DNA from: Spirochaetota bacterium
Lineage (GTDB): Bacteria; Spirochaetota; UBA4802; UBA5550
Length of the DNA stretch: 34,400 nucleotides
Reading direction: 5' to 3'
NCBI GenBank assembly: GCA_022709405.1
Contig: JAKLIV010000022.1
Span: 1-34,400, forward strand
Shown: positions 14,328 to 23,522 of the stretch, piece by piece
Position numbering within the stretch: the first letter of the stretch is position 1
Layout of the letters: the number at the start of each line of letters is the position of its first letter
Notes under the pieces: generated by a model
What the model was told of the DNA's origin: nothing
Database searches by the model: none
What the model saw: the letters and a program-made list of their open reading frames with translations, nothing else
Translations under genes and position numbers: made by a program

Positions 14328-15803
14328 TTACAGCATGAACGTCATTCCGAAAAGTATCGTATGGGCGGTGCCGCCGTACGAATAGCCCGGATTCAGGGTC
14401 GGGTCATAATTTTCATAGCTGTAATCGGCCAGGCTCGCCTCGATCTTTGTCTGGTTCTTGTCGACCGTTCTCGGAACCAGGTACTGGAACTGGTACGCAA
14501 TCGTGAGCTTAATCGGGCCCTGCATGCCGAAATACTTGCCGACGGTAAACGAAGCGCCCACGGACGCGATGTGTTTGTCGTTGTCCATCATGTTGAAAAC
14601 GGTGTCATTGACCGCCTCGTCGGGAACGAAAGTGGGCTGGTACATGTAGCCGACCATGACAGAAAGCCAGCTAAGCGCGTCGTAGCTTATACCGATCTTG
14701 TAAATTAAAATATCGTCGTAATCGGGAAGACCGACCTTGACCTGGTTTTCAAACACGTCCTCGACTTTTGACGAGACTTTGTACATCGACCACATCTGGT
14801 ATTCCATGTCGAACTCGAGCGTCACGCCCCATCTGCTGTAGGATATTCCGGCCGAAACGTTATGCGGCGAGTAGTAGTCGAAAATGGCCAGCTGGAGAAG
14901 CATCATGATGTTGCCGTGCTGTATGCTCGTGATTGTGGGGAACGGGTCGATTTCGAGATACGATTCCTGCCGGTAGCATGCGCCCAGGGAAAGCCCTTCG
15001 AGCACCGAAACCGCCTTGCCGAAATCGAAGTAAAACCCGCACACCGCATACGGGCTGAGGTCGAGGTTCATCTTGGCCTGGCCCTCGGGAACCTGCGGGG
15101 AGCCCTGCACCTTCACGTTGTCGAGGTTGACCTTGCCCTCGCCGGAAAACGAGGCGTTCAGGCCCAATCCGAGGCCGAACATGTCTTTCATGAAGCCGAG
15201 GCCGGCACCGACGAAGGCGCTCAGCTTTCTTGCTTCATGGCCGTAGCGGAGAAAATTGTGCGACCTGAGGTCCACGTCGTTGATCTCGGCCACCGAAAAG
15301 TCGGCGTTGAGCGCTGCCGCGACTCCGAGCCGGGCGGACGAAAATATTTTTTCGGGAAGCTTGTACAGAAGGTTCAGGTCTATCGCGAGGCCGACCATGA
15401 GCACCGGAGACTCAAGATCTTCGGTAGGGTCCATATTGACATTGCTCCCGCTCGCGAAATCCACCTCGAACAAGGGATGGGTGTACATGACGCCGAGCGA
15501 TATCTCGTTGGGATAGTAGTCTTTCTCCTCTTTTGCCGCTGAGCCGCCCTCTTCGGTCTTCTTGATGAGCGCCATGGTCTTGGTGCCCTCTGCCGCGCCT
15601 TTTTTCCCGTAGTGGGCCCTTCCGAGGCCGGCCGTGTTATAGAAAGCCGACGACCAGTCATGCACGGTCGAGACCACCGCATTGCCCTTGGCCACGGCCT
15701 CGGCCGAAATGCCGATCGTCTCGGCAGTGCTGCTCGCGAAAGCGGCTACGGAAAACGCAAGAACAAGACACATTGGACGGATAATGAACAGTACTCGTGA
15801 CAT
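14328..15803 (-). CDS. FadL/OmpP1-type outer-membrane channel
   Basis: This 491-residue outer-membrane beta-barrel belongs with the FadL/TodX/OmpP1 hydrophobic-substrate transporters. A signal peptide (MSRVLFIIRPMCLVLAFSVAAFA) is followed by GISAEAVAKGNAVVSTVHDW and SSAFYNTAGLGR, the FadL N-terminal hatch pattern (family AAFFNPAGLAR). The rest alternates as amphipathic strands (LGVAAALNADF, SAGISYSRWGVTLEFD, LTIAYQFQYLVP) and ends GGTAHTILFGMTFML, a typical last strand. ATG at 15803 is chosen because GAGGAG lies 6-7 bases upstream; a GTG at 15818 overlaps that site. It lies 113 bases downstream of the giant lipoprotein gene on the same strand and ends in a strong terminator, so the two are probably co-transcribed. 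The substrate is unknown; hydrophobic ligands are the family norm. Confidence 0.85.
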   Translation of the reverse strand: MSRVLFIIRPMCLVLAFSVAAFASSTAETIGISAEAVAKGNAVVSTVHDWSSAFYNTAGLGRAHYGKKGAAEGTKTMALIKKTEEGGSAAKEEKDYYPNEISLGVMYTHPLFEVDFASGSNVNMDPTEDLESPVLMVGLAIDLNLLYKLPEKIFSSARLGVAAALNADFSVAEINDVDLRSHNFLRYGHEARKLSAFVGAGLGFMKDMFGLGLGLNASFSGEGKVNLDNVKVQGSPQVPEGQAKMNLDLSPYAVCGFYFDFGKAVSVLEGLSLGACYRQESYLEIDPFPTITSIQHGNIMMLLQLAIFDYYSPHNVSAGISYSRWGVTLEFDMEYQMWSMYKVSSKVEDVFENQVKVGLPDYDDILIYKIGISYDALSWLSVMVGYMYQPTFVPDEAVNDTVFNMMDNDKHIASVGASFTVGKYFGMQGPIKLTIAYQFQYLVPRTVDKNQTKIEASLADYSYENYDPTLNPGYSYGGTAHTILFGMTFML

Positions 15804-15874
15804 TATTTTTCTCCTCACCTTTTTCAGTTTTTAATTCTATTTCCCATATATCGATATCTGTTTATTGAACCTTT

Positions 15875-15900
15875 GGGATTACCCCTGACGGGGTAATCCC
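15875..15900. repeat. Intercistronic hairpin between lipoprotein and FadL genes
   Basis: GGGATTACCCC TGAC GGGGTAATCCC has perfect 11-bp arms with a 4-base loop and no following T-run. In the minus-strand mRNA it sits 16 bases after the lipoprotein stop. It may set the ratio of the two products by mRNA stabilisation or partial termination. Confidence 0.6.
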
Positions 15901-15916
15901 TGCTACACAGAACTGA

Positions 15917-18900
15917 TCAATATTTATAACTCTCGAAGCCGTACCTGTCTATGAGGGCCCTTAGCTTTTCATCAGTGGTGTAATTCATCGACTTCGACAT
16001 ATCCCAGACAAGGTCCACCATGGCGGGCCACATATCGGAGTCCTCGTCCTGGACCTTGAAGCTGACCATGAAATCGGTCAGGTCCACGATAACCTGCTCC
16101 CACCCGTATGAGCCGGTATTTGCCGTGTCCATCAGGTACTGCATCAGCCCGTACTCGTCCGAATCATCGCCGCTCTGCAGGGAATGGGCGAGTATCTTGA
16201 GCAGGCAGTAGTAGGTGAACCCGGTGTCGTCAGCAAGATACGGATGCATTACCGGCAGATGGTACGCCAGTATCCGGTAAATCTTGTTGAAGTCCTCGGC
16301 ATCTGCGGCGTCATAACCGGTCTCGCCTTCGAAATCCCAATCCGTGCCGTTGTACTTCGCAAGGAGCTTGCCGAGCGTGTACAGCATGCCTTTAATCTGG
16401 TCGTCTGTATACCTGCCGGTGGTGTCCTTGGCGAAGACGGCGTCCAGAGTGTCCATCAGCGGTTCGAATATGCTGTAATCGCCGATCTCATTGCCCTCGA
16501 TGTTGTCGTCGCGTTCGATGAACTTGGTGAAGAGTTCATCCAGGTCGTCGATCGTTTCTTCGAATCCGTCCCAGTTGTCCGCACGGTCGAAGTAGTAGTC
16601 GCACTTGACGGTGAAATCTTCAAGACCGTCTGCGAGGGTGAACTCTATCCTCGTGTCGTCGAGATCGGTATCCTCGTCGTCACCGTCTCCGAGCGTGAGA
16701 GAGATTGTTCCGCTGAAGGCCTCGCTGCCGGAAAAGCCCGAAATATCACCCGATATATCGGCTGGAGTCAGAGAACCGGCAGCAGAGTTGATCTGCACCG
16801 GCGCCGCGGTGGCGCCCCGTTTGTAAATGTATACCACCAGGCCCCCGTTGGTGTAGCCCGAGGTATCCGGATGAAGCTTCAGGTAATCGTCAACTTCTGC
16901 GCCGACGTGAGCAAGGTACTCGTCTTCCTTGAGCTGGTTCGCGTCGGTATACGCGGCCAGGCCGACATTCTGCGGCTCGGTCGGTTCAAGAGGCTGGTCC
17001 GGGCCGATAATCTTGTCAAGGGCCTTGTCAAGGTCGATATCGTCGTCGCGTTTCTGGAACAGGAAGTTCGGGAAATACGCGTCCCTCTCGTCCTTGTGGT
17101 CGGCATCGATCTGCTGGTTGATGGCGGTATAGATTCCCTTGGTTCCCTTTGCCGCGGTCAGCGCCTGCTCGATGCCGTAGAATATCTTTCTTCTCGCGCC
17201 CCACTTGGCGAACGTCTGATCGTCGAAATCGGTCGACGAAAGGGCCAGTTCCGCCGTAGTGAAAGCGTCGTCGTCGTACTTGGAGTCCGAGGCGTCCGCC
17301 AGCGACGATATGCCGTCCCTGAGCAGGCGGGTCTGAGGCTCGGTCGTTTCGGTATACTGGCACAGCAGCGGAAGCAGTCCGTCGCAGCGTTTGGCTTCAT
17401 CGGAGCGGTTTGAGCTTGAATCGCTGTCGATGAGGAAGCTCATCACCGTCGGCAGCGGCGCGGGCTGGTAGAAATCCCTGGACGCCCAGCCGCCGAAATA
17501 TCCGGTGGAGTTGCTCGTGCTGCTGACGAAATCGTCGATATAGACTTCAGACGAGATGAACTTGGAGTGCTCGACCACGTAATCGGTGTCGCTCAGCGAC
17601 CCCGCCACCCTGGGTATCCAGCCGTTGAAGCATACCGAATGCCCGTTGTTTCCGAGAGACTTGTTGTACACGAACAGCGGCTTCAGAAGCGGGGTCAGCC
17701 CGTCAAGCGCGCGGCTCAATGCGTGATTGTCGATCGTATCCCCTTCATGGATGGCGCCGAAGAAAGCGATGATAGCGGGAAGGAGGGCGTTCCTGTGCTG
17801 CCAGTTGGTATCGGCATCGCTCACGTTGAAGCCCAGATGCACCGCGTCGGTTGACTTCCTTGAGGACAGGCAGTCCTGGGTGAAGTTGACCGTTCCGTAG
17901 GTGACGCCGCTGCCGTCGGTCACCGAATTGTTCGTGATCGCCGTGGTGGCGTTCGACCTGGGGAACGCCAGGCGGTACAGGGCCGGCAGGTTCGCGCCGA
18001 TGACGAACGGGTTGGCGGCGCCTCTTCCGATCGTGCTGTCGTATATCTTCGAGGCGTTGATCGCCACGATCCCGTCGACCGCCTGCGCGAGCACGCTGAT
18101 CCGGTAGTCGCCCGGAATCAGCGACTGGTCTTCCTCTATGGTGTCGCCGTCGCATCCGCCGGTATTTGCCTTGGCCCAGACGCCGTTGTCGCGATATTTT
18201 CTCGCGTTCGCGAGTCCCGCCCATCCGTTGGTCTCGATGATCTGGAACGCGACCGACTCTTCATAGCTCATTCCCATTGCGGTTCCCGAAAGGAAAAGAG
18301 GTATCACAAGGACCAGTTTCTTCTCGTTCACCACGAAGTTATAGTTTCTGAACAGGGCCTCCTCCTGGCTCACGCACGCCCTGTCCGGGTCGTCCTCGCT
18401 GACGAGCTCGGTATAGGTCAGTGCTCCGGCGGTCACCGCATTCCCGCTCATGTCAATCGGGGTGTACGACGCGCCGTTGCCGTCGGTCAGCATGTAGTAA
18501 TCGGTCTTCCAGGTGTCGTGGTAGCGATTGGCCCGGCCGTTCGCCTTGACGACATCGCCTCCCTCGACCCCGAACAGCTTCTCGGCCCCGGAGCCGCTGA
18601 TGCGCATGAGACCGAGCTCGTCAGAGCTGTCGCCGGTCACCTTGATGCTGTTGAAGTACTGTGTCACGTGCGTCCCGCCGATTATCGCATTGGCCTGGCT
18701 TATGATGTCGGCCAGCCTCCATTCCTTCGCGGAAGCCCCGTCCAGCCTGGGATAATCGATGTTGTACGGCGTGCCGTTGATCTCGATGTCGACTTCAAGG
18801 TCGGTGTCGAGCTCCATCCACGCGTCCGCGCAGTAGTACTGGTCCGCTATGCCGTTGAACATAAACATCTCGAGCCCGCCCGGCGAAACGATTTCTTCAT

Positions 18901-21484
18901 AAACCGGCGCATCGCCTGGATCATAGTCTTCGTCGGCGATGGTGAAATCGCCGTAATCGTAAACGGTGATGGCGCCCTTGCTGCTGGATATGTAAATGGC
19001 GTTTGTTCCGGATGCGGATACCGTTATCTCGTCGTCCGATGAGTCGCTTAAGTTTGTCTGAATCTTGGCAAGGACATCATTGCGGGTCCACGAGCTGTCG
19101 ACGCTGCCGTCGAAAACGATCGGCTCATAGAACGTGCTTCCGATCTTGATCAGTATGCCGTAGCGCTCGGGCTCGCTGGTTCCGCCGCATCCGCTGCTTC
19201 CGCCGGAGGAAAGCGCAATGGGCCACGATGTCATGGTTGTTGTCAGTTCGGAGTTGTCAAACTCGGGGCTGCCGGTGTACTGCGCGGTCTCCTGCGCGTC
19301 CCGCTTGCCGTCCGCCGGGAAGATATATTCCCAGGTCGATGGATCGTCGGCGGTCGCGGCCGGTTTATAGATATATGCGTATATTTTGCCATTGAGCCTG
19401 CGGTACACGTTGTACGCGCGTGAGCCTATGGTGACCACTTCGCCTTCGAGGCCGGCCTTCTCGGGATCGTAATAATACGGGCCCTCGCCCTCCCAGGTGC
19501 AGCGCATGACCTGGCCCAGGGTCCAGCCCGAAGGTATGGCGTTGCCCACGCCGTTTGCCGAATAGGGCACATAGGCGTTCAGGGCTTCACCGTCCCCGCC
19601 GTCAGGATTTCCGCCGGTGGGCAGACCCATATCGCCAACGCACGGGCCGCTCATGAAATGGAGAGCGGGGAAATTATAGTCATATCTGAACTTGTAATCG
19701 TCCTTGTTGCTCTGGTCGAACTTGTTCCTGCTCCTGAATATGTTGTTCCAGCGCTCGGTTGACCCTTCGAACGCAAGCTCATAGGTTCCGATGGATCCGA
19801 GGCTGTCCCGCACGCCGGTCAGGGACTGAAGAGAGTCGTTCAGTGAGACCGTTCCCATGAATTCGCCGTGGCCGTGGCGCCGCAACTCGGCCTGCGCGGT
19901 ATTGGCCGTCCCGGAATTGCTCACCTCGAGTGAATATTGATCGTACGGGTCAATATGCTTGTATCCGAGATTGCTGGTGACTCCGCCGAGGAACAGGAAG
20001 CTTTCGATGAAGCTTGCGGGATACGCCGAGGGGTTGGTGACCCTGTCCCTTCCGAACAGGTCGTATCTGAGAAGATCATACAGTGATTCTTCGATTTTTG
20101 CGTTGTCCCAGTCTATGCCGGTGTCGGCCTCGGCCATACGCTGGAACAGGTAATCGCGCGAGTCCGAATCCGGACACACCGCCCCATCCCTGTCTTCGCG
20201 CATGAATACTCCGAGCTGGCCGTCAACGACCTCCTTCAGGGTGTTCCTGAGCTCGGCGTCGGAGTAAAAGGCCCCTCCCGCGCTCACGCCGTTCTGATAG
20301 TTGTTGCGGCTGTTGTATATATTGCTCGTAATGGTGGCATTGGCGTCGTTCGGAGTTCCGTAAACGCCTCCGCCTTCAGTGAAATAATCTTCGAGATTTG
20401 TCAGAAGCGCTTTCAAGACCTCGGTGTTCAGGTCCGTGGTCCCGGAAATCCTGAGAACATTGTCCCTGACATCAAGAAGGTGGTTGTACATCTTCTCCCT
20501 GTCAATGGGTTCATATTCCTCACTGGCGGGATTATATTCTTCCATTTGAAGCATCCCCGAAACGATGGCGTGCACGCCCTTTACCAGATTGCCGAGCCCC
20601 GTATTGGTGTTTCCACCCATCGAGTCGTATGAAGTGAAAGCATCGCCGTCGCCGTCGACCCATATGGGATAGTCGCAGCGGATCAGTGCCTTGCTCAGCA
20701 GTTCCATTATGTCGACATAATCATCGTTGAAGTCCTCGCCCGTGGTCAGGCTTATCATGTCGTCCATTGCATCGTGGAGGTCGGAATAGTCTTCAGCATC
20801 GACATCGACTTTTTCATCGAGTATATAGTTGACGACGCTTTCCAGGACCGGGATCAGGCTCGGGCCCACGCCGGGAAGGTTGCCCGGGGTTTCTTCGGAA
20901 AGTGCATCCAGAAAATCGTAGAACCCTGTGCGGTAATGGGCGGTATTCGCCACACCGTCATCATAAAAGGATTCAATATCGCCCGTGGTATTATACCACC
21001 TCGGGTCGGACTGAGCATCGGTCTGCAGATTATAGCCGTTGAGGTCTTTGAGAAGATAGTGCAGGTCCTGAAACATGCCCGGCAGCGGTCTGTCGGCCGG
21101 ATCCGGTAAAGCTTCTCTTGACCCGATTCCGCCCTGGAGCAGGGCAAGAAGGCCGGAATTTTCTACCAGGAGATCTTCCAGCGCTTCATCATTGTCCATG
21201 TTATAAAATTGAGTCAGATCGGTTGTGTCCGGGTCATAGTTTTTGCCCAGGACCAGGCGTATGAATTCAATTTCATTTTCGCGGAGCGAGTCGCCCAGAT
21301 GGCCGTTGACCACGTCTCCATCGATGGAATCCCACATCGTTTCCAGCGAATCATACCCGTCGAAAATAGCGAAAAGATTGAAATTCGACAGTCCCTGAAT
21401 CCGCTCGAACTCCATCTGGGAATTTGAGCAAGCTGTGCACAAAAGCATGCCAGCTATAGCAAGTAGAGCAATTCTTCTCAACAT
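15917..21484 (-). CDS. Giant acidic lipoprotein, 1855 aa, unknown family
   Basis: This is a very large secreted lipoprotein I do not recognise. The signal sequence LRRIALLAIAGMLLCTACSNS ends in a relaxed lipobox with the lipidated Cys in CTAC. The mature chain is extremely rich in Asp and Glu, with few basic residues. Helical stretches at both ends (for example LVKGVHAIVSGMLQ near the N-terminus, AMVDLVWDMSKSMNYT at the C-terminus) flank a beta-rich middle. There, around residues 775-850 and 895-975, two modules read like Flagellin-IN domains: an IxIxG strand, a helix with DVLAKIQTNL or DIISQANAII, then a short strand pair. GDGDAFTSYD may bind calcium. No transmembrane helix follows the signal. 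ATG at 21484 has AGGAGGAG directly upstream. A FadL-type gene follows, and a perfect palindrome lies at the predicted promoter. A surface role is inferred. Confidence 0.87.
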   Translation of the reverse strand: MLRRIALLAIAGMLLCTACSNSQMEFERIQGLSNFNLFAIFDGYDSLETMWDSIDGDVVNGHLGDSLRENEIEFIRLVLGKNYDPDTTDLTQFYNMDNDEALEDLLVENSGLLALLQGGIGSREALPDPADRPLPGMFQDLHYLLKDLNGYNLQTDAQSDPRWYNTTGDIESFYDDGVANTAHYRTGFYDFLDALSEETPGNLPGVGPSLIPVLESVVNYILDEKVDVDAEDYSDLHDAMDDMISLTTGEDFNDDYVDIMELLSKALIRCDYPIWVDGDGDAFTSYDSMGGNTNTGLGNLVKGVHAIVSGMLQMEEYNPASEEYEPIDREKMYNHLLDVRDNVLRISGTTDLNTEVLKALLTNLEDYFTEGGGVYGTPNDANATITSNIYNSRNNYQNGVSAGGAFYSDAELRNTLKEVVDGQLGVFMREDRDGAVCPDSDSRDYLFQRMAEADTGIDWDNAKIEESLYDLLRYDLFGRDRVTNPSAYPASFIESFLFLGGVTSNLGYKHIDPYDQYSLEVSNSGTANTAQAELRRHGHGEFMGTVSLNDSLQSLTGVRDSLGSIGTYELAFEGSTERWNNIFRSRNKFDQSNKDDYKFRYDYNFPALHFMSGPCVGDMGLPTGGNPDGGDGEALNAYVPYSANGVGNAIPSGWTLGQVMRCTWEGEGPYYYDPEKAGLEGEVVTIGSRAYNVYRRLNGKIYAYIYKPAATADDPSTWEYIFPADGKRDAQETAQYTGSPEFDNSELTTTMTSWPIALSSGGSSGCGGTSEPERYGILIKIGSTFYEPIVFDGSVDSSWTRNDVLAKIQTNLSDSSDDEITVSASGTNAIYISSSKGAITVYDYGDFTIADEDYDPGDAPVYEEIVSPGGLEMFMFNGIADQYYCADAWMELDTDLEVDIEINGTPYNIDYPRLDGASAKEWRLADIISQANAIIGGTHVTQYFNSIKVTGDSSDELGLMRISGSGAEKLFGVEGGDVVKANGRANRYHDTWKTDYYMLTDGNGASYTPIDMSGNAVTAGALTYTELVSEDDPDRACVSQEEALFRNYNFVVNEKKLVLVIPLFLSGTAMGMSYEESVAFQIIETNGWAGLANARKYRDNGVWAKANTGGCDGDTIEEDQSLIPGDYRISVLAQAVDGIVAINASKIYDSTIGRGAANPFVIGANLPALYRLAFPRSNATTAITNNSVTDGSGVTYGTVNFTQDCLSSRKSTDAVHLGFNVSDADTNWQHRNALLPAIIAFFGAIHEGDTIDNHALSRALDGLTPLLKPLFVYNKSLGNNGHSVCFNGWIPRVAGSLSDTDYVVEHSKFISSEVYIDDFVSSTSNSTGYFGGWASRDFYQPAPLPTVMSFLIDSDSSSNRSDEAKRCDGLLPLLCQYTETTEPQTRLLRDGISSLADASDSKYDDDAFTTAELALSSTDFDDQTFAKWGARRKIFYGIEQALTAAKGTKGIYTAINQQIDADHKDERDAYFPNFLFQKRDDDIDLDKALDKIIGPDQPLEPTEPQNVGLAAYTDANQLKEDEYLAHVGAEVDDYLKLHPDTSGYTNGGLVVYIYKRGATAAPVQINSAAGSLTPADISGDISGFSGSEAFSGTISLTLGDGDDEDTDLDDTRIEFTLADGLEDFTVKCDYYFDRADNWDGFEETIDDLDELFTKFIERDDNIEGNEIGDYSIFEPLMDTLDAVFAKDTTGRYTDDQIKGMLYTLGKLLAKYNGTDWDFEGETGYDAADAEDFNKIYRILAYHLPVMHPYLADDTGFTYYCLLKILAHSLQSGDDSDEYGLMQYLMDTANTGSYGWEQVIVDLTDFMVSFKVQDEDSDMWPAMVDLVWDMSKSMNYTTDEKLRALIDRYGFESYKY

Positions 21485-21538
21485 ATTCTCCTCCTGGAAA
21501 AACTCAGACAATCTTCTATGTAGATAAATTTCATTAAA

Positions 21539-21562
21539 TATTTACCGTCTAGACGGTAAATA
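21539..21562. promoter_or_regulatory. Perfect 24-bp palindromic operator
   Basis: The half-site TATTTACCGTCT is followed immediately by its exact reverse complement. Size and symmetry fit a TetR-family repressor site. It lies 54 bases before the lipoprotein ATG and directly downstream of a candidate -10, so a bound repressor would block transcription of the lipoprotein and FadL genes. No tetR-like gene is in the window. Confidence 0.75.
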
Positions 21563-21563
21563 A

Positions 21564-21592
21564 ATTAACATTTAAAAAAATAATGACCACAA
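21564..21592 (-). promoter_or_regulatory. Candidate promoter of the lipoprotein-FadL operon
   Basis: On the minus strand, TTGTGG (21587-21592) and GTTAAT (21564-21569) are separated by 17 bases. Each box matches four of six consensus bases. The -10 box ends 1 base before the 24-bp palindrome. Confidence 0.45.
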
Positions 21593-21818
21593 CCTCATTA
21601 TGGACGCTTTCATGCTTTTTATATTTGTATATACTGGAACTCATATCGAAGAGGGTAAAATTTTTTAACGCTCTTTTATAGCATAATATCTGACACTTCA
21701 GTTTAACTATTCATTAAGACAGGGCAATTTATTCTGTCAATAACATTTAGCATTATTTTGGCAAGGTATATAATTAATTATGTCAATTCTTCATCAGGCA
21801 ATCCATATAAATTCATTT

Positions 21819-22505
21819 TCAAGGTATTCCATAAAATTGAAGAAAAGACTGCCCGATGGCGCTTAAATCAACGATAAAGTGAACAATGACACAGGGTGTG
21901 ATGCTGTTTTCCCTGTACCTGACAATCCCGAGAAGCAGACCGAAAAAGAAGGCCAGAACCGCTACCTCGCTGTTTCCCAGAGGAATGTGAATCAAGCCAT
22001 ATAATACCGCCTGGAAAAAAACGACTGCCGGTTTTCTCTTCACTGTTCTTTCAAGCAGCCCGTAAAGGGCTCCCCTGTAGAACACCTCCTCGCCGAATGA
22101 ATTGAAAAGCGATAAGAGCGCCAGCGGCGGCCAGTATGCGGGCCCCTTGAGCCTGTATCGCACCTGAACAAATGTCACGATAACGTAAGTCACGCCGGCC
22201 GCCAGGCCTATGTAAAAAAACGGGCCCGGCTTCTTCCATTTGAACAGGCCTGATACGGGAATTTCGGACAGAACCATCCAGGCCGGGGACAGAAAATAGA
22301 ACAGCAGAACCGGCAGGTACGCCGCGGATTTGAAATAAGCGTCGCCGATCGAAGCCGTACGGAAAAAGGAAAAAGAAAAGTTGAAAACGCCGGAAGCATG
22401 AAAAATGACGCATGAAGCTGACGCATAAACAAGAAGAAATCCGGTCAGGCAGAGCCAAGCGCGCACGACATGCCGGTCACATTTTTTGCTTATACCTGAA
22501 ACCAT
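21819..22505 (-). CDS. CPBP-family intramembrane metalloprotease
   Basis: This 228-residue polytopic membrane protein has the CPBP (Abi/Rce1-like) motifs. Motif 1 is FGEEVFYRG with Glu139-Glu140 and Arg144. Motif 2 is the His in YGLIHIPLG (His173). Motif 3 is the His in VIVHFIVDL (His209). About six to seven hydrophobic helices are visible. The family cleaves or processes membrane-anchored substrates, in bacteria often linked to bacteriocin immunity or lipoprotein-type maturation; the substrate here is unknown. ATG at 22505 is preferred over TTG at 22517 because GAGG lies 4 bases upstream. It overlaps the end of the upstream Lgt-like gene by 29 bases, implying coupled translation and perhaps a joint role. 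Confidence 0.88.
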   Translation of the reverse strand: MVSGISKKCDRHVVRAWLCLTGFLLVYASASCVIFHASGVFNFSFSFFRTASIGDAYFKSAAYLPVLLFYFLSPAWMVLSEIPVSGLFKWKKPGPFFYIGLAAGVTYVIVTFVQVRYRLKGPAYWPPLALLSLFNSFGEEVFYRGALYGLLERTVKRKPAVVFFQAVLYGLIHIPLGNSEVAVLAFFFGLLLGIVRYRENSITPCVIVHFIVDLSAIGQSFLQFYGIP

Positions 22506-23283
22506 TGTTCCTCGCAAATATCAAAGTCATAATAAAGATTCCGGCCGCGATAAAAATGATCATGGCCATCTGCGCCTGAGTCTGGCCGCCGAATATCCTT
22601 TTTTCAGTCCTGATGAATTCTATCAGATACCTGAAAATCCCATAGAGCACCAGATACAATGAGACTATTGTCCCCCTGAAGGACTCCTGGAGGTCTTTTT
22701 TCTCCATGATGGCATATGATTTGTTTAAAACAACATGCAGCGCCGACAGAAAAATGATCTCATACAGCGGAACCGGATTGTTAAAGTAATAATAGTCGCC
22801 GAAGAACCGGCACCTCAGGTGACCGCCCCAGCAGCATCCGGCCATCAGGCAGCCTATTCTTCCCACGGCATGGCCAACCGGGAGATAAATGAATACGATA
22901 TCCCATGTCCTTCCAAATGGAAGCCGAAGCAGAAATATCACGACAGAAAAAAACAATATCAAAAGCGCGAACCCCCCATGGTAGGTGATCATATTTTCGT
23001 GAAGGAATTTCTCGATGAAAAAGCCGATTGACCATTGCGAGGGCGGATAATAGAAAATCGTGACCGCCCTGCCCCCCATGATGCTCACCGGGAGAACGAA
23101 GACCAGAGCGAGCACCGCGAACCATCGTACCCTGCTTTTCTCCATTCCGCCGTCGATAAGGCGCCGGTATACGAGAAACGAACAGATAATGACCGCTGCG
23201 ACGATGAAAAAATAGTATAGAATATCCGATATAATCAATCGCGCAGATTGCTCGACATGGGATCTTAGAAGGTAATGCACCAT
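22477..23283 (-). CDS. Lgt-like membrane protein with altered signature
   Basis: This 268-residue polytopic protein is related to prolipoprotein diacylglyceryl transferase (Lgt), which moves diacylglycerol from phosphatidylglycerol to the lipobox Cys. ITYHGGFALL matches the essential Lgt His region (E. coli His103). GRIGCLMAGCCWG aligns with the Lgt signature GRLGNFINGELWG: Arg142 is kept, but the equivalents of E. coli Asn146 and Glu151 are Cys145 and Cys150. PVPLYE and RYLIEFIR match the later HPxQLYE and RxxxExxR regions. Two or more Cys in the signature mark a divergent subfamily, so this may be a paralogue with another substrate rather than the housekeeping Lgt. The start is uncertain (ATG 23283 or GTG 23292; no good ribosome site). 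It overlaps CPBP by 29 bases. Confidence 0.8.
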   Translation of the reverse strand: MVHYLLRSHVEQSARLIISDILYYFFIVAAVIICSFLVYRRLIDGGMEKSRVRWFAVLALVFVLPVSIMGGRAVTIFYYPPSQWSIGFFIEKFLHENMITYHGGFALLILFFSVVIFLLRLPFGRTWDIVFIYLPVGHAVGRIGCLMAGCCWGGHLRCRFFGDYYYFNNPVPLYEIIFLSALHVVLNKSYAIMEKKDLQESFRGTIVSLYLVLYGIFRYLIEFIRTEKRIFGGQTQAQMAMIIFIAAGIFIMTLIFARNNGFRYKQKM

Positions 23284-23522
23284 TGTATACACTCATAAAA
23301 ATGGAACATCCGAGGCGTGATCTATAGATGCTCCCTATTTCGCGGTTAGAAACCTTACCCTGAGTTTCACCCTGATTTCATGCCAAAGCCTTCCGTTTAA
23401 TTTCAGTTTTGGCAACAAAAAAATATTTCCTTCTATTGATCCGTTTTTTATTTGATATTTGGTTATTACTGTATTAATGATGTAAGCCATCTTGAACGCG
23501 ATGGTCGGCCAGTAAACATCCT

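Larger units (their letters stand above)
21485..21818. other. AT-rich intergenic region
   Basis: This 334-base, strongly AT-rich region lies between the lipoprotein gene and the 3' end of the CPBP gene. It holds the lipoprotein promoter and palindrome (listed separately) and otherwise only A/T tracts. No gene or clear CPBP terminator is seen. Confidence 0.5.

Noticed and set aside
16184..17413. 409-residue open frame on the plus strand inside the giant lipoprotein gene
   Set aside because: It is the antisense shadow of a GC-rich-third-position gene; its composition is Val/Arg/Gly-rich, without domains, and the opposite frame has a signal peptide, ribosome site and sensible composition.
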